Shown here in pieces: positions 59,032-64,000 of a stretch of 64,000 nt of DNA; position 1 is the stretch's first letter, and each line of letters opens with the position of its first letter. Under the pieces are notes generated by a model. It searched no databases. It saw nothing but the letters and a program-made list of their open reading frames with translations, and was not told where the DNA came from. A program made the translations under genes and the position numbers. The stretch is from Odontesthes bonariensis (lineage: Eukaryota > Chordata > Actinopteri > Atheriniformes > Atherinopsidae), in assembly GCF_027942865.1 (NCBI RefSeq), contig NC_134528.1, positions 10,287,586 through 10,351,585 of the forward strand. Reading direction: 5' to 3'.

Positions 59032-60305
59032 CATTTTGTCCTCAGACCCTTGTGATATTTCTTCATTTGTAGCTCTTAAAGTCTCTTTGTGCTTTGTGGC
59101 TCGTCTTATATTTGACCTCTACTGCATGTGGAGGATGGTGATTTATGGGAAGCGCAACACAAAAGCTGTTACTCTTGCTCTGAATGTTATACATTACACC
59201 GTGTAGTCGTGTCAATTAAGTTTTAGGTCCACAGGCTGAATGGGTTTTCAGTGAAAATGCATAAGTCAGACATCTATTGTGTTGGGGCATTGATTCTATT
59301 GAATAAAATACGTTTTGATAAGAAATTTTTGATTTTTATTTGTTTTGTTTTTGTGGAGTTTTGTTACTTAAGATCGTTCAGCATAAATTATGTGAGGTAC
59401 ATAGTCAAAAAGCAGTAATGATGACAATCCAGTTTCACCTGGTGAGTTGACTGTAGCTCATACTTACTTTTTTTTTTGTACTACTGAGACAAAAACATTG
59501 CATTTAAACATTGTTATGGGCCTCATTTGCATGCATGTTTGTTATAGGTCTGCATAGAATGTTTTCTTTATCACAAAAGGTTTCATCTGTTGGCAAGTTC
59601 CAAAACATTTGCCTTAAATGTCATCTTTGAGGTGACTAAATGCAAATTTTTAAAACTTTGAACATTCCTTGAGCCCTTGAGCAAGGCACCGTACCCCCAT
59701 GCTCCCCGGGTGCTGTGAATGGCTGCCCACCGCTCCGGTGTGTACGGCATCTGTCTCATATTTTGTCACTTCACTTCAGTTTGAGTTTTGCTCAGAAGGT
59801 GGAGGTGTCGCACCACAAACCGTCACTGCTCCTCTTCTGCGTTTCAAAACATGAAACCTGTATATATTTCCAGATGAACATCAAAACAGTGTTCTTAGGT
59901 TAAGTTAGATGCAAAAACACTTCCAAAAAGCCTTTAAGTATGAGGATATTTGTAGGTCTTTGAATGTACAAATGAAATGAAATGCTCAATTTAAAAAAAA
60001 AAAAAAAAGCATAAAATGTGTTAAATGGTATTGAATCAGAATTAAATATTGAAAAATATAACAAAGACAACAGCGAATAACACATTAAAACTGAGATAGG
60101 GAAACAAATGTGAAAGATGATGTTCGTAACATGATCTGATCAAGTGATTTAAGAACATTTCTAAATGAGAGTTATGTATGCAATGGGTATGGCTGCATCT
60201 AATAGTTTTTAGGCCATCAGGCTGCATTGGTATCTAAAACCAGGTATATTTATACTGTAGTGGGAAAAGCTGGATATTGAAGAATTATTAATAATAATAC
60301 ATTTT
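59032..60305. other. Intergenic; SINE remnant
   Basis: About 59667-59746 (CCCTTGAGCAAGGCACCG, GTGCTGTGAATGGCTGCCCA) is a core fragment of a fish SINE, related to the core at 3480. Nothing else is recognised. Confidence 0.5.
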
Positions 60306-60960
60306 ATTTAAAAAAAAAAGGTGCCTGAGGGGAGGGGGACACTGGAGCTGTCTATGGTGAGGGAGAAACTGTCAACTTTGGAAAGGGTGGATTTGGTGCC
60401 AACAAGGAGGAGTTCAGTTTTATCACTATTGAGTTTAAGGAAGTTTGAACCAGGATTTAATCTCAGAGAGGCAGTGGGTGAGGGAGGAGGGAGGGAGAGG
60501 GGGGCAGTCAGGTTTACTGGACAGATAGAACTGAGTGTCATCTGCGAAGCAGTGGAAATGTATACCAAATTTTCTGAAGATATTGCCAAGTAGATGATGA
60601 AGAGGAGGGGCCCCAGGACGGAGCCCTGGGGAACACCTGAAGAGACGAGGGAGGGCTGAGAGGAGAAGGACTTGAGCTGTATGAGTGCGGCCTGTGAGGT
60701 AGGAGTGAAACCAGTGCAGGGGGTGCTGGTGATGCCTAAGGAGGAGAGTCTATTGAGGAAAGATGGGGTGAGAAATGGTGTCAAAGGCTGCACTCAGATC
60801 GAGGAAGATGAGGATGGAGATGAAACCGGAGTCAGCTGCCATGAGGAGGTCGTTGGTGATCTGTATCGGCGCTGTTTCTGTGCTGTGGCGTGGACGGAAA
60901 CCAGGCTGGAGTTGTTCGTAAAGGCTGTTATTGGTAAGATGGGAGTGAAGTTATTCAAAA
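60306..60960 (-). mobile_element. L2-like LINE reverse-transcriptase fragment
   Basis: The minus strand encodes [19 protein letters not shown], the conserved reverse-transcriptase block before the active site. The FADD active-site motif (about 60537-60548) is intact but in another frame, after a frameshift in the preceding SENLVY region. The next block, LNSDKTELLLVGT, is in the first frame again. A decayed pseudo-copy. Confidence 0.8.
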
Positions 60961-63754
60961 GCATTAACACAGAATGATACAGAAGGTGTATGAATGATCT
61001 TGGCCTAAGTGGAGCATAGACCCGTCACCTGTTGTGGTATTATAAAACATGTGACTCAGCAGTTTCTGCACTGTTGACAAACTGCTGTTTCACATCAATC
61101 AGGAATGTGAAAACATTTCATTTTCATAACCACAAAAAACTGGTTTCCTCACTTCTAAAAGGAGTGTTGTTAAAAAAAGAAGTGATGCAACAGAGAAGTA
61201 GAGCTATGCACCAGCTCCTCGACTGGTACAAGCTGCTTTTTAAGGCACAAATAGTGAAAAAATATTAATAGATTTAAAGAGGTATTAGTAGAGTGGGGAA
61301 GGTTAAGTTTCCATATTCAGATCTGGAGAGCATTTGCACAATGACTTAGTTAATTTTTGTTTTAAAAAGCTCTATTCCGGCAGTTTCACATTAACTTGAA
61401 CCTAACATCTGCAGAACGTTACTGAGAAAAACAAGTACTTTGAGTTGACTGTCATAAACTGATGTAAACAATTACTCAATGTACCTGACGCAGTTATGAT
61501 GTCTTTTCCTGCTGACCTCCCACGTGCAAAGCAGCCTCCACATATAGAGTAGCACGATATGGACGTAACTTCTTGAGATAAGAACCGGATACGACTAGAA
61601 GAGATAAAAAGGAGATAAGTTGGTCTAAAGGAGGATGTGTGAAATGCTCACATTTCCTTCTCACCTGAACCGTGTCCACTGTACAATCTGATGCTTTCAT
61701 TTCTATTACTATTTCTAGTATTGATAACAATGTGAAGATGTTTTCAAAATAAGTCAACTTCATTCAGAGTGCAGGAAACAGAAAAATAACGCCTCGAACC
61801 TGATTATCAGGTTGTGCCGAGCACCTTGAAGAACTTGCAGGGTTCTGTGGAGGCTAGATGTGTGTTCCTGATGCCCCATTGAACCCCCCATACCTTGAAT
61901 CAAATGCACATTTATCTGTGGATTGTGTGATCAGTTTGCAGTAAATTGAATATCAGGAATAAAAAACTAGAAATTAAAAACAAAAAGAGCTTCTTAAGAG
62001 ATAACATATGTTTTGTATGGAGGAGCAGCGTCGATTGCAGCATATTCTCTTTTTGAAATAACAAAGCAAGTTTTCTCATGTTAACAAGTTAATCTCATTA
62101 GCTTGAGAAATCTGCCTTTTGTTTGCTTGGTATCACAGCAAATGTTAACCTTTAATCACAAGAAAATAGAGCTATAAAATAAGCGGTTCCTATGCTAACA
62201 CTAAAACTGAGGGCATAGATGATAGTTTGAGCTTTTTGCCTAACTAACAAATAAATAAACCTGGTTCCTTATTATCTGTAGACACAATGATACGCTGTTA
62301 TGAGCTTTGTTAACTTGAGAACACGAACTGAACTCATGATCTTGAGGTAGTTACAGTAAGAAAACTTTCCTAGCATGCTCTTTCTCGGCTTCTGTAGTTT
62401 TTTGACAAAGCAATTAAAGTCATTAAAGGTGAGATTTAAGTGACTGTTTCTTTACAACAATCACTTTTTAAACTATTAATTATATGACCAAATATCTTTC
62501 TTGAAATAAGCTATTACAGCCTGTTAGCAAACTAAGCTAATGTTAGTTTGGCTAGCTTAGCTGTATGATTTTAAATGCTAGCTAACAATGCTAAACTATT
62601 ACCACAACATTAACAGGCAACTTAAGTTTTTCTTTTTTTTTTTTTTACGGGGTAAATTCATGGAAACTTTGTTTGTCTTTGTAACATAACTTTAATAAGG
62701 GAACTGTTTTTTTTAGCTGACTTTGAGCACAAAGCAGAGGTAGGTAGTTGAATTTAAGTACGTTGTTGTGAAAAAATAAGTTTTTCCACACACTTATGGC
62801 TGGTGAGAGTTCTTTTTGACCAAGCATGCACTGCAAAATTAATTAAGTGCCTGATTGAATTGATGGAAAGGCATAATGGATAAACATTCAAATCTGAAAC
62901 TCCAATACAATAGTAAAGATACAAATATGTACATGTGTCTCGACAAAATCTACAGGCAAAGCCAAAGTTGGAGGGTTTGATTTTTAGAGATGCAGATTTG
63001 CTTATCTGAGGACACCTGACACAGCAGCTATTTGTACGGATGACATAACAAACTTCTTGCCCCAGTGTTAACAGAAGATGTAATGCTAACAGGTTGCATA
63101 CCTAAACTCATGGTTGTAATCCCAGGGCTCTCTTTGCCACCCACCAACACACCTTTCCTGTACTGTCAGTGGGAATCATCAATATAAAGTACAAAAGGCA
63201 CGTGGTGTGTCTGCATTTTGGCTCTGGGGTGTCTTCAGCCCATTAAACACTATCCCTGGCTCCTTGGAAAAAAGCTGACCAGGCAGCTCTTGGAGATGAT
63301 CCTCGCTTATCTGTTGAATGAGCTCTTAAACAAACAGATCAAAGAAACAACCACATTAGGTAAAACAATTATCTCACAAACAGCAAAGGTCTGGAGGGAT
63401 ATGTTTGTACTTAATGGGTTTAATTTGAATAATATTACCGATGAATGCCAACGTCATCCCAACATTGGCGTGCAGCAAGCTAACACCAACGCAGGTTTTT
63501 GGTTCCATTACAAACAAATTCTCGAGTGGTTTGATCTAAATATGGACCAAAAACATATAAACATGTTTGGTTCTTGACTTTAAGTTTTCCGAGTACCTCT
63601 GAATGTTGGAGCTATTGCTCATTACACTTCAGTACAAGCATCAGATCCACCATTTACCTGCTGCATATCTTTGCCCTGCCGTTTTATCTTAAAATGGATG
63701 ACAGGGCATGAGCCCATGAAGTGATTTCCAGGACAGAATCTTGTCTGTTTTTCA
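60961..63754. other. Intergenic, no supported gene
   Basis: A 119-codon ORF at 63218-63577 has no domain I recognise and no splice or start context that supports it. The rest is AT-rich. Confidence 0.4.
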
Positions 63755-64000
63755 GGCTACCTTTACACGGAAACGATCTGAAACCAAAACGCAAAAGTGG
63801 CGTTTCGTTTTCACTTATAAGTCTGCATTTAGACGAGCGTTTTAGGGTGAAAATCTGCGTGCATACGGAAACGCTAAAGTGTGTGACGTTTCATATTTAT
63901 CGATGCAGTAAACACGCCAGATGGCTAGGTGGCAACACTACCAAGACCAAGTTTGGTCTGTTCTTTACTACTCTCGCTCATCATTGCTGTTATCTGATGA
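63755..64000. mobile_element. Start of a dispersed repeat cut by the window edge
   Basis: CAGGCTACCTTTACACGGAA, ACGATCTGAAACCAAAACGC and CATACGGAAACGCTAAAGTG form the kind of repeated CGTTTT/AAAACG motif seen at the ends of fish DNA-transposon MITEs. The other end is outside the window. Confidence 0.4.

Noticed and set aside
63218-63577. 119-codon ORF near the window end
   Set aside because: No family recognised and no supporting promoter, splice or neighbour evidence. A protein search could revive it.

Overview
The window is nuclear DNA of a bony (teleost) fish. Evidence: four vertebrate protein-coding genes with GT-AG introns, a tRNA-headed fish-type SINE, several L2/CR1-like LINE tails, and many DNA transposons (hAT-like, Tc1-like, TTAA-targeting, foldback). 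No prokaryotic gene, operon, CRISPR array or rRNA is present.

Gene layout. 1-15.4 kb holds no gene I can support, only dispersed repeats. arl4d (16016-16621, minus, single coding exon), tmem106a (22358-29841, minus, seven coding exons) and nbr1 (34069-51794, minus, 22 coding exons) lie in the same transcriptional direction. psme3 (52091-58730, plus, ten coding exons) is head-to-head with nbr1 across 296 bp. I assembled all exons by hand from splice sites. Every junction keeps phase, giving predicted proteins of 201, 243, 1074 and 256 aa. The order NBR1-TMEM106A-ARL4D matches human 17q21. In human the divergent neighbour of NBR1 is BRCA1/NBR2, whereas here it is psme3. 59-64 kb is intergenic with LINE and SINE remnants.

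Functions. nbr1 is a selective-autophagy receptor (PB1, ZZ, coiled coil, FW, LIR, amphipathic J helix, UBA). psme3 is the nuclear 11S/PA28-gamma proteasome activator. tmem106a is a single-pass endolysosomal/plasma-membrane protein. arl4d is an Arf-like small GTPase. Two of the four genes act in protein turnover, but the linkage looks like old synteny rather than a functional cluster.

Mobile DNA is the most interesting layer. One hAT-like family is present four times, each with an 8-bp target duplication; two copies keep a ~101-codon BED-finger ORF and one has expanded a 32-bp internal minisatellite to about 23 units. A Tc1-derived family is present four times and appears to carry an inverted piece of its own transposase 3' end in the opposite arm. 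One of its copies is split exactly at a TTAA by another element. A ~1-kb palindrome fills almost a whole tmem106a intron, and hAT elements sit 12 and 22 nt from nbr1 splice donors. I do not claim a new biological system; the best leads are these element structures and their positions beside splice sites.
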